Assembly: GCA_964542765.1 (NCBI GenBank)
Contig: CAZIVO010000005.1
Location: forward strand, 1-64,000
Length of the DNA stretch: 64,000 nt
Origin: CAZIVO01 sp964542765
GTDB taxonomy: Bacteria; Planctomycetota; UBA1135; UBA2386
Direction of reading: 5' to 3'
The notes beneath the pieces are model-generated. The model was given only the letters and a program-made list of their open reading frames with translations. It searched no databases and was not told where the DNA came from. The stretch's first letter is position 1; every line of letters begins with the position of its first letter. The position numbers and the translations under genes are program-made. Shown piece after piece: positions 24,108 to 32,850 of the stretch.

Positions 24108-25121
24108 TCATTTGCCCAGAGGCAGCTTGCTCCGGAGACGATAGAGCCAGGCGTTATTCTGCTTGTATACGGGCCCTCTGGTATCCGAGAGTCGGCGCTG
24201 TTGAGCCTGGAGTCGTCCCGTCAGCACGTTTTGCGCCCATGTGGCGTAGGTCTGTTTCAGTTTTTCCATGGGAGATCGGTCGAGGTCGATGCGCAAATCC
24301 ACGAGTTTGTCGGAGCGAGAGTCGTAACCGGCTTCATTGCGGGTAACCATCAGACTGGCTGACCACGCGGGAGCGATGTCATTGAGGGGTCCCTGCGGGT
24401 CACTGCTCCAGGCAGCATCGAGGGCGATCAGCAGACGCTCTGCGAGCGGCAGTCCGTTCCGGGCCTCGAAGACCGCGATCATTTTTTCAAGCGCCGGGAC
24501 CGGCTCCAGAAGGATGCCAGCAGTGAGGCATTGCTTGCCGGATTTGACATAGCTCGTTCGCGGAGAGCCCAGCACACCGATACCCATATAGCTGGCTTGT
24601 TGACCGTCCTTGTCGAGGATGAGGAGGAGTCGGGCCCGGGGATGTGATTCTTCGCTAACCAGCAGGTCGGCGATCGATGCTGGCGGCATACCCTTTTCGA
24701 GAAGTTCGATGCCGCGCTGCTTCCACGCGGTGTTTGGTCGGGCGCCGACCATCACGGCGCCAACTCCGGCGCGTAGTTCGGGCAGTACCGAGCCGGATGC
24801 GGGGAGGTTCGAGAAACAAGCGAAGCCGAGGTCCCCGGTCTTTTCGTCGCGTCCTAAAATGAACACGCCGTTTGCATAGACTTCACCGACATCGGCTCCG
24901 TAGAACCGAAAGCCGGTAATCTTCTTGGTTTCTGGGTCTTGCTTCTTCTCGGCTGACTTGACTTCAGCGGCAGCGGCAGCAGTTTTCCTGTGCGCGTTGA
25001 TGGATTCGACGGTTGGCTTCTGGATGTCGGATTCCGAACTATCGGATGCACCCTCTCCACACGCGGTCACTGCCAAGCAAGCGAGCAAGATGGCCATGCA
25101 TCGACGGTTGCATGGGTTCAT
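24108..25121 (-). CDS. DUF1028-family lipoprotein
   Basis: A 337-residue protein with a type II signal peptide: CMAILLACLAVTAC with the lipobox cysteine near residue 21. A lysine- and alanine-rich linker follows, then a DUF1028 domain: VFILGRDEKTGDLGFACFS, GVGAVMVGARPNTAWKQRGIELL, then the MGIGV and GKQCLTAGILL region and GLPLAERLLIALDAA. DUF1028 proteins have an Ntn-hydrolase-like look but an unknown role; most are cytoplasmic or secreted, so lipid anchoring is notable. The ATG at 25121 follows the msrP stop by one base, so the genes are coupled. The function is not known. Confidence 0.75.
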   Translation of the reverse strand: MNPCNRRCMAILLACLAVTACGEGASDSSESDIQKPTVESINAHRKTAAAAAEVKSAEKKQDPETKKITGFRFYGADVGEVYANGVFILGRDEKTGDLGFACFSNLPASGSVLPELRAGVGAVMVGARPNTAWKQRGIELLEKGMPPASIADLLVSEESHPRARLLLILDKDGQQASYMGIGVLGSPRTSYVKSGKQCLTAGILLEPVPALEKMIAVFEARNGLPLAERLLIALDAAWSSDPQGPLNDIAPAWSASLMVTRNEAGYDSRSDKLVDLRIDLDRSPMEKLKQTYATWAQNVLTGRLQAQQRRLSDTRGPVYKQNNAWLYRLRSKLPLGK

Positions 25122-25122
25122 G

Positions 25123-26103
25123 TCACTTCTCGTATAGCTTGGCGACCAGATCCGCATAACCGTTGTAGGGTAGTGTCTTGACCTTTTCTCCGCCCGGGAT
25201 CAGCCGCTCTTCGGCCTGAGACCATCGGGGGTGCGGCACGTTTGGCTCGACGTTGCTGTGCCAGCTGTACTCTTTTGGCTGGGCGTTGTTCCAGAAGGTC
25301 GGAGGCTTCTCCTTGGTGAACTCGAACTTGACGACGCTCTTGATGCTTTTGAGTCCATATTTCCATGGGGTGACCAGGCGCAGAGGGGCGCCGTTCTGGC
25401 GCGGAAGTTCTTTGCCGTACAGTCCGTGAGCAAGGAGGCTCAATTCATTTCCCGCCTCTGCCAGGGATAGCGCCTCGTAGTATGGGAATTCGTAGCCTGT
25501 TCGAACTGCGTCGGGCATCTCATCCGGGCGATAAGCGGTGAACATCTGGACGTATCGTGCGTCCTTGGTTGGTGCTACCCACTCGAGGAACTTCTTCATC
25601 GGGAATCCCGTCCACGGCACTGTCATGCTCCATGCCTCGACGCAGCGGAACCGATAGATCCGTTCCTCGCTGCGAAGGTGTTTGAAGAAGTCTTCGAGAT
25701 CAGCAATTCCCGGTTTCTCGACCAGACCGGCGATCTCCACCTTCCATGGCGCTGTCTGGAATTTGTTGACCTTGAATTGGACCATGCGCTTGTTGAGCGA
25801 GAACTCGTAGAAGTTGTTGTAGGAGGTGGCAGCTTTTTCGTCCGTCAGGGGGCGCTCATCGACCGCGTAGCTCTTGTTGCGGGTTGCTGGAAAGGTTCCT
25901 TCTGGAGCGCGGAATAGCTTGGGACCATCTTCGTCCTGGGGGTCTTGCCGAAAGGAGGCCTTCAGAGGGAGTGCTCGGTCCAGGATGCTGCTCGGCAGGA
26001 GTCCTGCGGCCGCGAGTCCGGCCAGAACTTGCCGGCGATTCACCCAGGCTTCTTCGGGAGTGATCGCGGAATCTCTGCGGTGCCAGATATTCTTTCTGTT
26101 CAT
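25123..26103 (-). CDS. msrP: MsrP-like molybdopterin methionine sulfoxide reductase
   Basis: A 326-residue periplasmic reductase that repairs oxidised methionine in envelope proteins. It has a twin-arginine signal (NRRQVLAGLAAAGLLP, Arg pair near residues 23-24) and the molybdenum-binding cysteine at about residue 154 in RFRCVEAWSMTVPW. Further YedY/MsrP family segments are AYRPDEMPD, GKELPRQNGAPLRLVTPWKYG and IKSVVKFEF. GGAGG lies just before the ATG at 26103. The usual haem membrane partner MsrQ is not adjacent; instead a 74-residue membrane protein precedes it and a DUF1028 lipoprotein follows. Electron supply is therefore unclear. Confidence 0.9.
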   Translation of the reverse strand: MNRKNIWHRRDSAITPEEAWVNRRQVLAGLAAAGLLPSSILDRALPLKASFRQDPQDEDGPKLFRAPEGTFPATRNKSYAVDERPLTDEKAATSYNNFYEFSLNKRMVQFKVNKFQTAPWKVEIAGLVEKPGIADLEDFFKHLRSEERIYRFRCVEAWSMTVPWTGFPMKKFLEWVAPTKDARYVQMFTAYRPDEMPDAVRTGYEFPYYEALSLAEAGNELSLLAHGLYGKELPRQNGAPLRLVTPWKYGLKSIKSVVKFEFTKEKPPTFWNNAQPKEYSWHSNVEPNVPHPRWSQAEERLIPGGEKVKTLPYNGYADLVAKLYEK

Positions 26104-26125
26104 GGTGCGGCCTCCTCGGAAGAGT

Positions 26126-26350
26126 TTACGGGGATGGGGGCGGGTCACTCCTGGAATTTTTGCCTCCGACACGATTGGACCGAAGCCGTAGCAAGATGAG
26201 GATGCCAATCAGGAGGACGATGATGGCAGGATGCAAGAGTAAGCGTCCGATGCTGCCGAGTGCTGGGATGAATAGCTTGAGCTGAGTAGCGGCCATCACC
26301 ACGGAGGCGATACCGATGGCCGTCAAGGCCAGCTTTCCGATCCTCCTCAT
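26126..26350 (-). CDS. small two-helix membrane protein upstream of msrP
   Basis: A 74-residue protein with two hydrophobic segments (about residues 7-30 and 38-55) and a basic, proline-rich tail ending DPPPSP. It lies 22 bases before msrP on the same strand, so they are probably co-transcribed. No family is recognised. It has no conserved histidines, so it cannot replace the haem protein MsrQ. It may anchor or stabilise the reductase, but this is only inferred from position. No clear ribosome binding site is seen at the ATG. Confidence 0.5.
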   Translation of the reverse strand: MRRIGKLALTAIGIASVVMAATQLKLFIPALGSIGRLLLHPAIIVLLIGILILLRLRSNRVGGKNSRSDPPPSP

Positions 26351-26399
26351 GTCGAGATCAATCCTGTGATCATCATGGCCATCGATGTGTATCCGTGGC

Positions 26400-27584
26400 T
26401 CAAAGGACGCCTAGTTCCGTTCCCGCTTGTACGAAAGCTTCGACGGCCGTATCGATGTGGTCATCTTGATGAGCGGCACTGATTTGAACGCGGATCCGAG
26501 CCTCACCTTTTGGCACCACAGGAAAGGAAAAGCCGATCACGTAAATGCCCAGTTCGAGCAGGCGTGCTGCCATCTGTGCAGCCAGCCGAGCATCTCCGAG
26601 CATGATCGGCACGATGGGATGCTCTCCTTCCTTGATCGAGAATCCGGCGGCTGTCATGGCTTGGCGGAAGCGCCGGGTATTTTGTTCGAGCTTGTCGCGC
26701 AGTGCTGTTGATGAGGCGAGCTGGTCGAGGCATGCGATGGTCGCGCCGACGATGGCAGGTGCGACGGTGTTGCTGAACAAGTAGGGCCTCGAGCGCTGCC
26801 GAAGGAGTTCGATGATTTCGGATCGTCCCGATGTGAACCCTCCTGAAGCGCCGCCCAGAGCCTTTCCAAAGGTCGATGTGATGATGTCGACGCGGTCCTG
26901 AACACCGTGATGCTCGGGTGTGCCTCGGCCCGACGGGCCAAAGAAGCCGCTGGCATGGCTATCGTCGACCATGACCAATGCATCGTATTGTTCGGCGAGG
27001 TCGCAGATCTCCGGGAGCTTGGCAACGAAACCATCCATGCTGAAGACGCCATCGGTGGCGATCAGTCTCGAGCGGCAGTCCTTGGATTCTTGCAGGCATC
27101 GCTCCAGGTCCGCCATGTCGCTGTTGGCGTAGCGCCAGCGCTTGGCCTTGCTCAAGCGAACCCCATCGATGATCGATGCGTGGTTGAGTTGGTCGGAGAT
27201 GATGGCATCTTCGGGTCCGGTCAAGGTTTCGAACAGACCACCATTAGCGTCGAAACATGAGGTGTAGAGGATCGTGTCTTCCGTGCTCAGGAAGTCGCAG
27301 ATCTTCGCTTCGAGTTGCTTGTGGATGTCTTGTGTGCCGCAGATGAAGCGTACGCTCGACAGTCCGAATCCATGGCTGGTCAGGGTTTCCTTTGCTGCAG
27401 CTACCAGCTCCGGGTTGTTGGAGAGACCGAGGTAGTTGTTTGCGCAGAAGCAGATGGGCTCGGCATCACGAACGCCGATGCGGGGGCCTTGAGGAGTGAG
27501 GAGGACGCGCTCTTCCTTGTAGAGCCCGCCCTCGCGGATCTCGTCAATCTCGGTTTGGATGCGCTTTTGAACAGAGCCATACAT
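26400..27584 (-). CDS. kbl: glycine C-acetyltransferase (2-amino-3-ketobutyrate CoA ligase)
   Basis: A 394-residue PLP enzyme that cleaves 2-amino-3-oxobutanoate with CoA to glycine and acetyl-CoA. It shows FCANNYLGLSNNPEL, the substrate loop GFGLSSVRFICGTQDIHKQLE, the PLP-contacting VMVDDSHASGFFGPSGRGT and the Schiff-base lysine in TSTFGKALGGASGG. All are typical of Kbl in the alpha-oxoamine synthase family. The frame extends upstream, but ATG 27584 starts the conserved N-terminus and has GGGAGA upstream. It lies 147 bases downstream of tdh, the enzyme that makes its substrate, on the same strand. Confidence 0.95.
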   Translation of the reverse strand: MYGSVQKRIQTEIDEIREGGLYKEERVLLTPQGPRIGVRDAEPICFCANNYLGLSNNPELVAAAKETLTSHGFGLSSVRFICGTQDIHKQLEAKICDFLSTEDTILYTSCFDANGGLFETLTGPEDAIISDQLNHASIIDGVRLSKAKRWRYANSDMADLERCLQESKDCRSRLIATDGVFSMDGFVAKLPEICDLAEQYDALVMVDDSHASGFFGPSGRGTPEHHGVQDRVDIITSTFGKALGGASGGFTSGRSEIIELLRQRSRPYLFSNTVAPAIVGATIACLDQLASSTALRDKLEQNTRRFRQAMTAAGFSIKEGEHPIVPIMLGDARLAAQMAARLLELGIYVIGFSFPVVPKGEARIRVQISAAHQDDHIDTAVEAFVQAGTELGVL

Positions 27585-27701
27585 GTCGTTGTCTCCCGCG
27601 AGCGTTGAACTCGCCGTCCGGGCCTGTGCCGGAGCGGTCGCGTACGATGTAACGCAATCGATGGGGCGGGGCAACAGATCCGGGCCAGAACGCTGCATCA
27701 T

Positions 27702-27719
27702 GAGCCGTGATTCCGGCTC
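27702..27719 (-). terminator. hairpin between tdh and kbl
   Basis: GAGCCG (27702-27707) and CGGCTC (27714-27719) form a six-base stem with a six-base loop, just after the tdh stop. There is no T-run, so it may only slow transcription or set the kbl to tdh ratio. Confidence 0.3.
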
Positions 27720-27731
27720 GCCGGGAGCGGC

Positions 27732-28814
27732 CTATCCTCCTTGGCACGCTTCGTCCGGGTAGAGGATGACCTTTCCTTCCAGCCCTTCGCCGAAACGAGT
27801 CATGCCATGCTCGAACTCTTCGAGCGGGAGTTCGCACGTTACGAGATGCTCCACATCCAGGCCCTTTGCCAGGAGTTCGAGCATGCGGTCCCAGGTGGCG
27901 AAGATCTCTCGACCGATGATGGCGTGGATGGTCAATCCCTTGAAGATGATGTTGTTGCTGAAGTCATCGATCGAGACGGATGCTGTTCGTGGCAGCCCGA
28001 GTTGAACCAGATGGCCGGCCGCACGGATCATTCGGATGGCATTGTTGATGCCGTCAGGATGGCCGGAGATTTCCATCGAGACATCGACGCCGCCTTCGGT
28101 GGCATGGATGACTCGATCCGTGACATCGCCGTCGCGAGCATCGAGGACCGTGACTCGATCTTCGGATCTGGTGCGGCGACTCCATTCGCGTGCCCGCTCA
28201 AGGGGCTGTTCCTTGACATCCAGGATGAAGATATGTCGCGCACCGACGAAGAGCGCGACCTCGGCGCACATGGCACCGATCGGTCCGTAGCCGACAATGG
28301 CGGCGGTCTTGTCCTGGAGTGGCACCTTACAGGCTGTATGAACCGCATTGCCCAGAGGATCCAGAATGGCACCGACCTTGTGGGGTAAGGTGTCCGGTAA
28401 CACCACAATATTGGTAGCCGATATGATGACGTGATCGGCGAATGCACCGTCCAGATTGACGCCGCGAATTTTGGTGTTGGCACATGCGTGGAAGGCGCCG
28501 TCGCGGCATGCCGGGCAGGCATGGCAGACCTCATGCATTTCGGCGCTCACATACTGTCCGACCGAGAGGTTGGTGACATCCTTGCCCAGCGCATCGATGG
28601 TGCCGCAGAACTCGTGTCCGAGAACGATGGGTGGTTCAACGATCTCGGCGATCGAGGGATCGCCCTTGCAGATATGGACATCGGTTCCGCAGATGCCAGC
28701 GGCCAGGACACGGACCCGGACTTCGCCGGGGCCAGGTGTCGGTATGGACAGGTCGTGCCGGAGTCGGAACCCTGCCGGTTCGTGGAGTTCGATTGCCTTC
28801 ATGCGCCCCGTCAC
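27732..28814 (-). CDS. tdh: L-threonine 3-dehydrogenase, zinc-dependent (MDR type)
   Basis: A 360-residue zinc alcohol dehydrogenase superfamily member. It has catalytic-zinc ligands in ICGTDVHICKGD and GHEFCGT, structural zinc cysteines in CHACPACRDGAFHAC and the NAD-binding VGYGPIGAMCAEVALFVGA. Together with the adjacent kbl this marks it as threonine dehydrogenase, which oxidises threonine to 2-amino-3-oxobutanoate. GTG 28814 has TAGATT nine bases upstream; ATG 28802 gives the family-like start MKAIEL and is an equally good choice. The gene is divergent from the hypothetical gene at 28861. Confidence 0.9.
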   Translation of the reverse strand: MTGRMKAIELHEPAGFRLRHDLSIPTPGPGEVRVRVLAAGICGTDVHICKGDPSIAEIVEPPIVLGHEFCGTIDALGKDVTNLSVGQYVSAEMHEVCHACPACRDGAFHACANTKIRGVNLDGAFADHVIISATNIVVLPDTLPHKVGAILDPLGNAVHTACKVPLQDKTAAIVGYGPIGAMCAEVALFVGARHIFILDVKEQPLERAREWSRRTRSEDRVTVLDARDGDVTDRVIHATEGGVDVSMEISGHPDGINNAIRMIRAAGHLVQLGLPRTASVSIDDFSNNIIFKGLTIHAIIGREIFATWDRMLELLAKGLDVEHLVTCELPLEEFEHGMTRFGEGLEGKVILYPDEACQGG

Positions 28815-28860
28815 GATGGTGAGAATCTAGTCGCTGCGGCCCGATGAGAGGAGGGTCTCG

Positions 28861-29373
28861 ATGATTCTCCCGGTGATGACTTCCAATCGCCGCAACCTCG
28901 TGGCCCTTGGCGCGGCTATGCTCGTCGCCATGCATTGGCTGTTCCGGATCATGTCGGTCGCGCTGGTTCTGCCGCAGGCTGCATGTGAATCGCCATGGCA
29001 TGGGGATGAGATGCGCTTTGCTGCGCGCCCGGTGCAAGAGGTCTCGAACTGGCGAGTCGGTTCTGGTGATCGCTTGGCGGGCTGGCTTCGGCTCCTGGAG
29101 ATGAAGGGCCCCGATGGCGATGCCAGCTTTTTCCGGGTGGACAATGCCCAGGGACAGTGGCTCGGATTCATCGATCGGCAGGGTCGTGTTTACCAGCGGA
29201 TACCTTTTTCGATGGAGGAAGTGTTCCGCGGCATCTACACGATGAAGGAGGCTCTCAGCCTGCTCTTCGAGGAGCCTGGCCCATTCAGTTATTCTGCGTC
29301 CGGGAAGGCGGGTTCGCAGTCCGCTGTGGACCGCGGTGATGTTGAGGGCATGATTTCAGACAAGGAGAAGTGA
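28861..29373 (+). CDS. hypothetical membrane-anchored or secreted protein
   Basis: A 170-residue protein with one hydrophobic segment near the N-terminus (NLVALGAAMLVAMHWLFRIMSVALVL). The rest is hydrophilic, with WLRLLEMKGPDGDASFFRVDNAQGQWLGFIDRQGRVYQRIPF, which looks like a small beta-rich domain. GGAGGG six bases before ATG 28861 supports the start. The stop lies inside the Shine-Dalgarno-to-start region of the thioesterase gene, so the two are coupled and followed by crcB. No family is recognised. Confidence 0.65.
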   Translation: MILPVMTSNRRNLVALGAAMLVAMHWLFRIMSVALVLPQAACESPWHGDEMRFAARPVQEVSNWRVGSGDRLAGWLRLLEMKGPDGDASFFRVDNAQGQWLGFIDRQGRVYQRIPFSMEEVFRGIYTMKEALSLLFEEPGPFSYSASGKAGSQSAVDRGDVEGMISDKEK

Positions 29374-29375
29374 AG

Positions 29376-29849
29376 GTGACACGAGACGAATTTCCGGTTT
29401 CTGCATCGCGGACCGAGATGACCGAGATGGTGATGCCCAATGACGCCAACCCACGCGGCACGGTGATGGGGGGGAGGGTCATGCACTGGATCGATATCTG
29501 TGCGGCCATCGCCGCCGGTCGTCATGCTCGAACACCGGTCGTCACCGCCAGCGTCGACAAAATTGATTTTCATCGTCCATCGCCGGTCGGCAGTGTCCTT
29601 GCACTGTTCGCATCGGTTAACTATGCGGGCCGGACTTCGATGGAGATCGGTGTGAAGGTCCTGCACGAGGACCGGGTGACAGGGGACCGCTACCATGTCG
29701 CGTCCGCCTATCTCACCTTCGTGTCTCTCGACCCCCAGACAGGAAAGCCACAGGCAGTGGCCAAGATCTTGGCCGAGACAGAAGAAGAGAAGCGTCGGTA
29801 TGCACAGGCAGAGCATCGTCGCAACGACCGCCTCGGGCATGTGGACTGA
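29376..29849 (+). CDS. hotdog-fold acyl-CoA thioesterase
   Basis: A 157-residue hotdog protein of the YciA/ACOT type, which hydrolyses acyl-CoA thioesters. The signature PNDANPRGTVMGGRVMHWID carries the conserved Asn and Asp region, and DKIDFHRPSPVGSVLALFA and YHVASAYLTFVSLD form the second half. Two GTG starts are possible: 29370 overlaps the upstream stop but is only two bases from AAGGAG, while 29376 has a normal eight-base spacing and is chosen. It is in an operon with the upstream unknown gene and crcB. Confidence 0.85.
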   Translation: MTRDEFPVSASRTEMTEMVMPNDANPRGTVMGGRVMHWIDICAAIAAGRHARTPVVTASVDKIDFHRPSPVGSVLALFASVNYAGRTSMEIGVKVLHEDRVTGDRYHVASAYLTFVSLDPQTGKPQAVAKILAETEEEKRRYAQAEHRRNDRLGHVD

Positions 29850-29861
29850 CGGACGACGCGA

Positions 29862-30242
29862 ATGAAGACGCTGCTCATGGTTGGTGTAGGTGGATTTCTG
29901 GGGGCGGTTGCCCGTCATGGGATGACGTCCCTGGTGTCCCGTCACTACACGGGTTCTTTTCCGGTGGGCACGCTCGTCGTGAATGTGCTGGGCTGCTTCT
30001 TGATCGGTGGCGCGATCTATCTCGTCGATGACCGCGAACTCTTCGGGCCGCAGATGAAGCTGTTCGTCATGGCCGGAATTCTCGGATCATTCACGACCTT
30101 TTCGGCTCTGGGCCGCGAGAGTGTTGTCCTGATCGGGAATGCGCAGTATCTGGCCGCCGTGGCCAGCATTCTCGGAAATGTCATCGTCGGCGTGGGAGCC
30201 GTTGTCGTCGGCCGCTACGTCTTTGCCCTGGCAAGCGGATAG
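29862..30242 (+). CDS. crcB: fluoride channel CrcB/Fluc
   Basis: A 126-residue protein with four membrane helices that works as a dual-topology dimer to expel fluoride. Family marks are GGFLGAVARHGM, the pore-lining GTLVVNVLGCFLIGG and the AGILGSFTTFSALGRE segment with the conserved FTTFS. Length is normal. It lies 12 bases after the thioesterase gene and converges with the large gene ending at 30248, with five bases between stops. No fluoride riboswitch is seen in front of it; the gene is internal to an operon. Confidence 0.95.
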   Translation: MKTLLMVGVGGFLGAVARHGMTSLVSRHYTGSFPVGTLVVNVLGCFLIGGAIYLVDDRELFGPQMKLFVMAGILGSFTTFSALGRESVVLIGNAQYLAAVASILGNVIVGVGAVVVGRYVFALASG

Positions 30243-30247
30243 TCCGG

Positions 30248-32005
30248 CTAGCGCTTGTCGGCCTTGTCCGGTGCTGCCGCCTTGCGCGGAGTGGCGTATT
30301 CCTTGAATCGCTCACTGATCTTGGCCTGTTTTTCATCGCCGGGATGGAACAGGAAACGATGACGCAGAGTGAGTGATTCGCCCTTGGGAATTTTCAAGTC
30401 TCCGGAGCCACGCGGCTTGCCCTCGAAGTCATGAATGCCGAAGGGGTTCGCCGCGAAGAGTCCGTAATGTCGCGCGTGCCACCATGTGGGATGGCGAAGG
30501 TTCTCGGGATGGTCGAGGATGGCGACACCGACGACAACGCCGTCGACCGGTCCGTGGTAATCGATCCAGCGAGAGCGCTTCCCCCAGGCCTTTCGGCCTT
30601 CGATTCCCTCGCTGGTGATGCATTCTCCTTGCGCGACCTTCCCGGTGAGGCGGAGTTGAGGATGGAGGCGGATGGCCATCGTGCCTTCCTTCGTGTCGCC
30701 GAGAAGGAGTTCGCTTTCCGAGGCGTGCAGCGTGATTTCGTGGTCGAGGACTGGTCCGCCCATTTCGAAGCGGATGCGATAGGTCCGCTCATCTCTGAGG
30801 ATCACATCACCGGTCGTTGACTTCCACAGATTGCGGCAGCGGATCACGCCTTCCTCACCCGAGGTGATCTCATCGAATCCGTCGTGAACGATCACCCCGT
30901 TACCTTTTTTCTCGGTCCAGAAGTCGATGCCGTTCACGGCGCCATGCGTGAACCACAATGACCGGTGATGGATGTGGTCCCTTGCTTCGGTCTCGTCTCC
31001 TTCTTCCATCGGCCACATGCGTGTTGCTCGTCGTTCGGCGGCGCCGATGACCGGGTAGAAGAAGGGCCTGGGCCCACCGCTGAATCTATATTCCGTGAAG
31101 AGCTGTCGCTGCTCTTGCGACTCTTCGCCGAATTCGATCCGCAGGCGATTCTTGAGCTTCGTGATCACTACCTTGCGCAGGGGCGCGACATCGGTGGTCG
31201 CTATCGGGGGACTCTTTGTTGCCTGCTTGGCCGGAGCCAGGGGCAGCTTCTCGCGGCTCAGTTCCAGCATCTGGCGGTAAGCTGTCGGTTTCCGCAGCTT
31301 GGCATGGACGCCGACCATGCCCTCGTTGTGTAGCACATGCAGGAAGTAACGACGGCCAAACACGTAGCTCGGCTCGGTGACGATTCCGCGGTAAGGCCCC
31401 TTCGCCATCCAGTCTTCGAGGCCGAACTCGCGTTCCGCGATCAACTCCTCGATGAACACGGCGTGTCCTTCCATCAGGAACTTGTAGCGTCGGATCTCGT
31501 CGAACTCCTCGGTCGCATCTAGCTTCGAAGGTAGGCCGAAGTGTTCCTCCTGCAGCGCGTGCACCATCTCGTGTGCGACCGTGAGTTTGTGTTGCATGAC
31601 CGCGTTCTGCGCATGTCGCGTCGAGTCTTTATCGAGACCCTTGGTCAACGGCCCGACGACGAGTGGCGACAGGGCGATCTCTTTGCTTTTGGGGAGGTAG
31701 AGCCCGAATAGTTGGAGGCACATGGCCAACAACTTGCTGGAGTCCTCGATCCCGGTCTCTCGCTTGACGATTTTACGCCACTCTTTGTGTGTCGTCGCGC
31801 GCACCTTTGGCGACGCTGCGAACTTCAGACCGGAGTATTTCTCGACGAGTGGCTCCATCTCGGTGACGGCCTTCTGCAGGTGTGGCTCGCGCTTGTTCGG
31901 CGGCTTTGGCTCGGTGGACTGTGCCGACGCGAAGGTCGCTACCACGAACGATATGCAGAGCATCAGGATGGCGGAGGGGCGTATGGCGACGTGACGCGAT
32001 TGCAT
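30248..32005 (-). CDS. secreted fusion: HExxH metallopeptidase-like domain plus DUF6807 (PmoA-like) domain
   Basis: A protein of about 585 residues with an N-terminal signal (AILMLCISFVVATFASAQ). Residues 40-270 look like a zinc peptidase: HEMVH at 145-149 within TVAHEMVHALQEEHFGL, then MEGHAVFIEE at about 178-187, whose Glu could be the third ligand. Residues from about 285 onward are a DUF6807 domain, seen in RPFFYPVIGAAERRATRMWPM, ARDHIHHRSLWFTHG, NGIDFW and DYHGPVDGVVVGVAILDHPEN. DUF6807 proteins are common in Planctomycetota and have no known activity. The two-domain layout is unusual. ATG 32005 is chosen because it gives the signal peptide; there is no Shine-Dalgarno. Confidence 0.72.
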   Translation of the reverse strand: MQSRHVAIRPSAILMLCISFVVATFASAQSTEPKPPNKREPHLQKAVTEMEPLVEKYSGLKFAASPKVRATTHKEWRKIVKRETGIEDSSKLLAMCLQLFGLYLPKSKEIALSPLVVGPLTKGLDKDSTRHAQNAVMQHKLTVAHEMVHALQEEHFGLPSKLDATEEFDEIRRYKFLMEGHAVFIEELIAEREFGLEDWMAKGPYRGIVTEPSYVFGRRYFLHVLHNEGMVGVHAKLRKPTAYRQMLELSREKLPLAPAKQATKSPPIATTDVAPLRKVVITKLKNRLRIEFGEESQEQRQLFTEYRFSGGPRPFFYPVIGAAERRATRMWPMEEGDETEARDHIHHRSLWFTHGAVNGIDFWTEKKGNGVIVHDGFDEITSGEEGVIRCRNLWKSTTGDVILRDERTYRIRFEMGGPVLDHEITLHASESELLLGDTKEGTMAIRLHPQLRLTGKVAQGECITSEGIEGRKAWGKRSRWIDYHGPVDGVVVGVAILDHPENLRHPTWWHARHYGLFAANPFGIHDFEGKPRGSGDLKIPKGESLTLRHRFLFHPGDEKQAKISERFKEYATPRKAAAPDKADKR

Positions 32006-32066
32006 GGTTGGGGTGCTGAAGGTTCGGAGTGGTTCATGATGATAGTAGGTGGGCTGCATGGTGCTG

Positions 32067-32534
32067 TCAGTCGCAATCCCCGCCAGAGAAGTGGGGTTCT
32101 GTGGATCTCATCGCCTGGTTGATCGCCGCCACGAGCTCTTGAGGCTCATCGGTACCGATGCGGAATTGCTTTCCGTTGGTGTAGGTCAACTCCACTGCGT
32201 CCAGACCCGAGACGTTCCACATCCAGCCATTGAACACGTATCGGATTCCGAACCCGTAGATCCACCTGTTGCGCACAGCCTGGCACATTACGATCTCGTC
32301 GAGGGGTGTTGACTTGCGAATCAAACCCACACCGAAGCTCAGGCTAATGACCGCGTCATCGATCTGTACTGTCAATGAGTGGAAGAGGAGCATGATCAGG
32401 ATGAACAGGACTGCCAAAGCGTAGACCTGCCAGATTCCCGCCATTCCCACAGCAACTAAAGCGACAACAGGGACCGATGTTGTCACTCGAACCACCGTAC
32501 CTGGTTGGGTGTGGGAGTAGGTAACACGGCTCAT
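32067..32534 (-). CDS. small two-helix membrane protein with PH-like domain
   Basis: A 155-residue protein with two adjacent hydrophobic segments (residues about 20-50) and a C-terminal soluble part, VQIDDAVISLSFGVGLIRKSTPLDEIV, followed by ELTYTNGKQFRIGTDEPQELVAAI. This resembles bacterial PH-like membrane proteins that read out a local position or lipid, but the family is not certain. The ATG has TAGGAT six bases upstream and no Shine-Dalgarno, which fits a leaderless transcript. Function unknown. Confidence 0.6.
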   Translation of the reverse strand: MSRVTYSHTQPGTVVRVTTSVPVVALVAVGMAGIWQVYALAVLFILIMLLFHSLTVQIDDAVISLSFGVGLIRKSTPLDEIVMCQAVRNRWIYGFGIRYVFNGWMWNVSGLDAVELTYTNGKQFRIGTDEPQELVAAINQAMRSTEPHFSGGDCD

Positions 32535-32540
32535 CCCCCC

Positions 32541-32546
32541 ATCCTA
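32541..32546 (-). promoter_or_regulatory. -10 box (TAGGAT) six bases before a start codon
   Basis: TAGGAT is followed by six G residues on the minus strand and then ATG at 32534. The same layout occurs at 45517-45522 and 46035-46040, which points to a leaderless promoter type. Confidence 0.45.
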
Positions 32547-32568
32547 CCCCCAGGTATTGGAAGTGAGG

Positions 32569-32781
32569 CTAACTTCGCTGGAGGATCACCTCGTAGCCGC
32601 GGGTTAGGCTAGACCCGCCAGCAATCATATCTATCGCACCGATGGTGTTGACAATGTTCGCGGTTGCCTTCACATCCCAACCGTCTGCCACCAGTGCTGC
32701 GATCTCCTTCCAAGCCGCCTCGGATTTAGGGCCATCTCCTCCCTGCTCAAGTTCCACCCAAACCTTCGTTACCTCTCGCAT
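32569..32781 (-). CDS. small hypothetical protein (DUF4177-like)
   Basis: A 70-residue protein with one helix region (EAAWKEIAALVADGWDVKATANIVN) and an end strand GYEVILQRS. The closing G-x-E-V-I-L-Q-R pattern is reminiscent of DUF4177 proteins, which are short and of unknown function. AGGAGA seven bases before ATG 32781 supports the start. It lies 34 bases upstream of the PH-like gene on the same strand. The family call is tentative. Confidence 0.5.
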   Translation of the reverse strand: MREVTKVWVELEQGGDGPKSEAAWKEIAALVADGWDVKATANIVNTIGAIDMIAGGSSLTRGYEVILQRS

Positions 32782-32850
32782 GTTTTGATCTCCTGCTCGC
32801 TGAGTAAGTGAGAGATCTTAGCAAAGGGTCGAGCAAGCGCTTTTGCGAGC

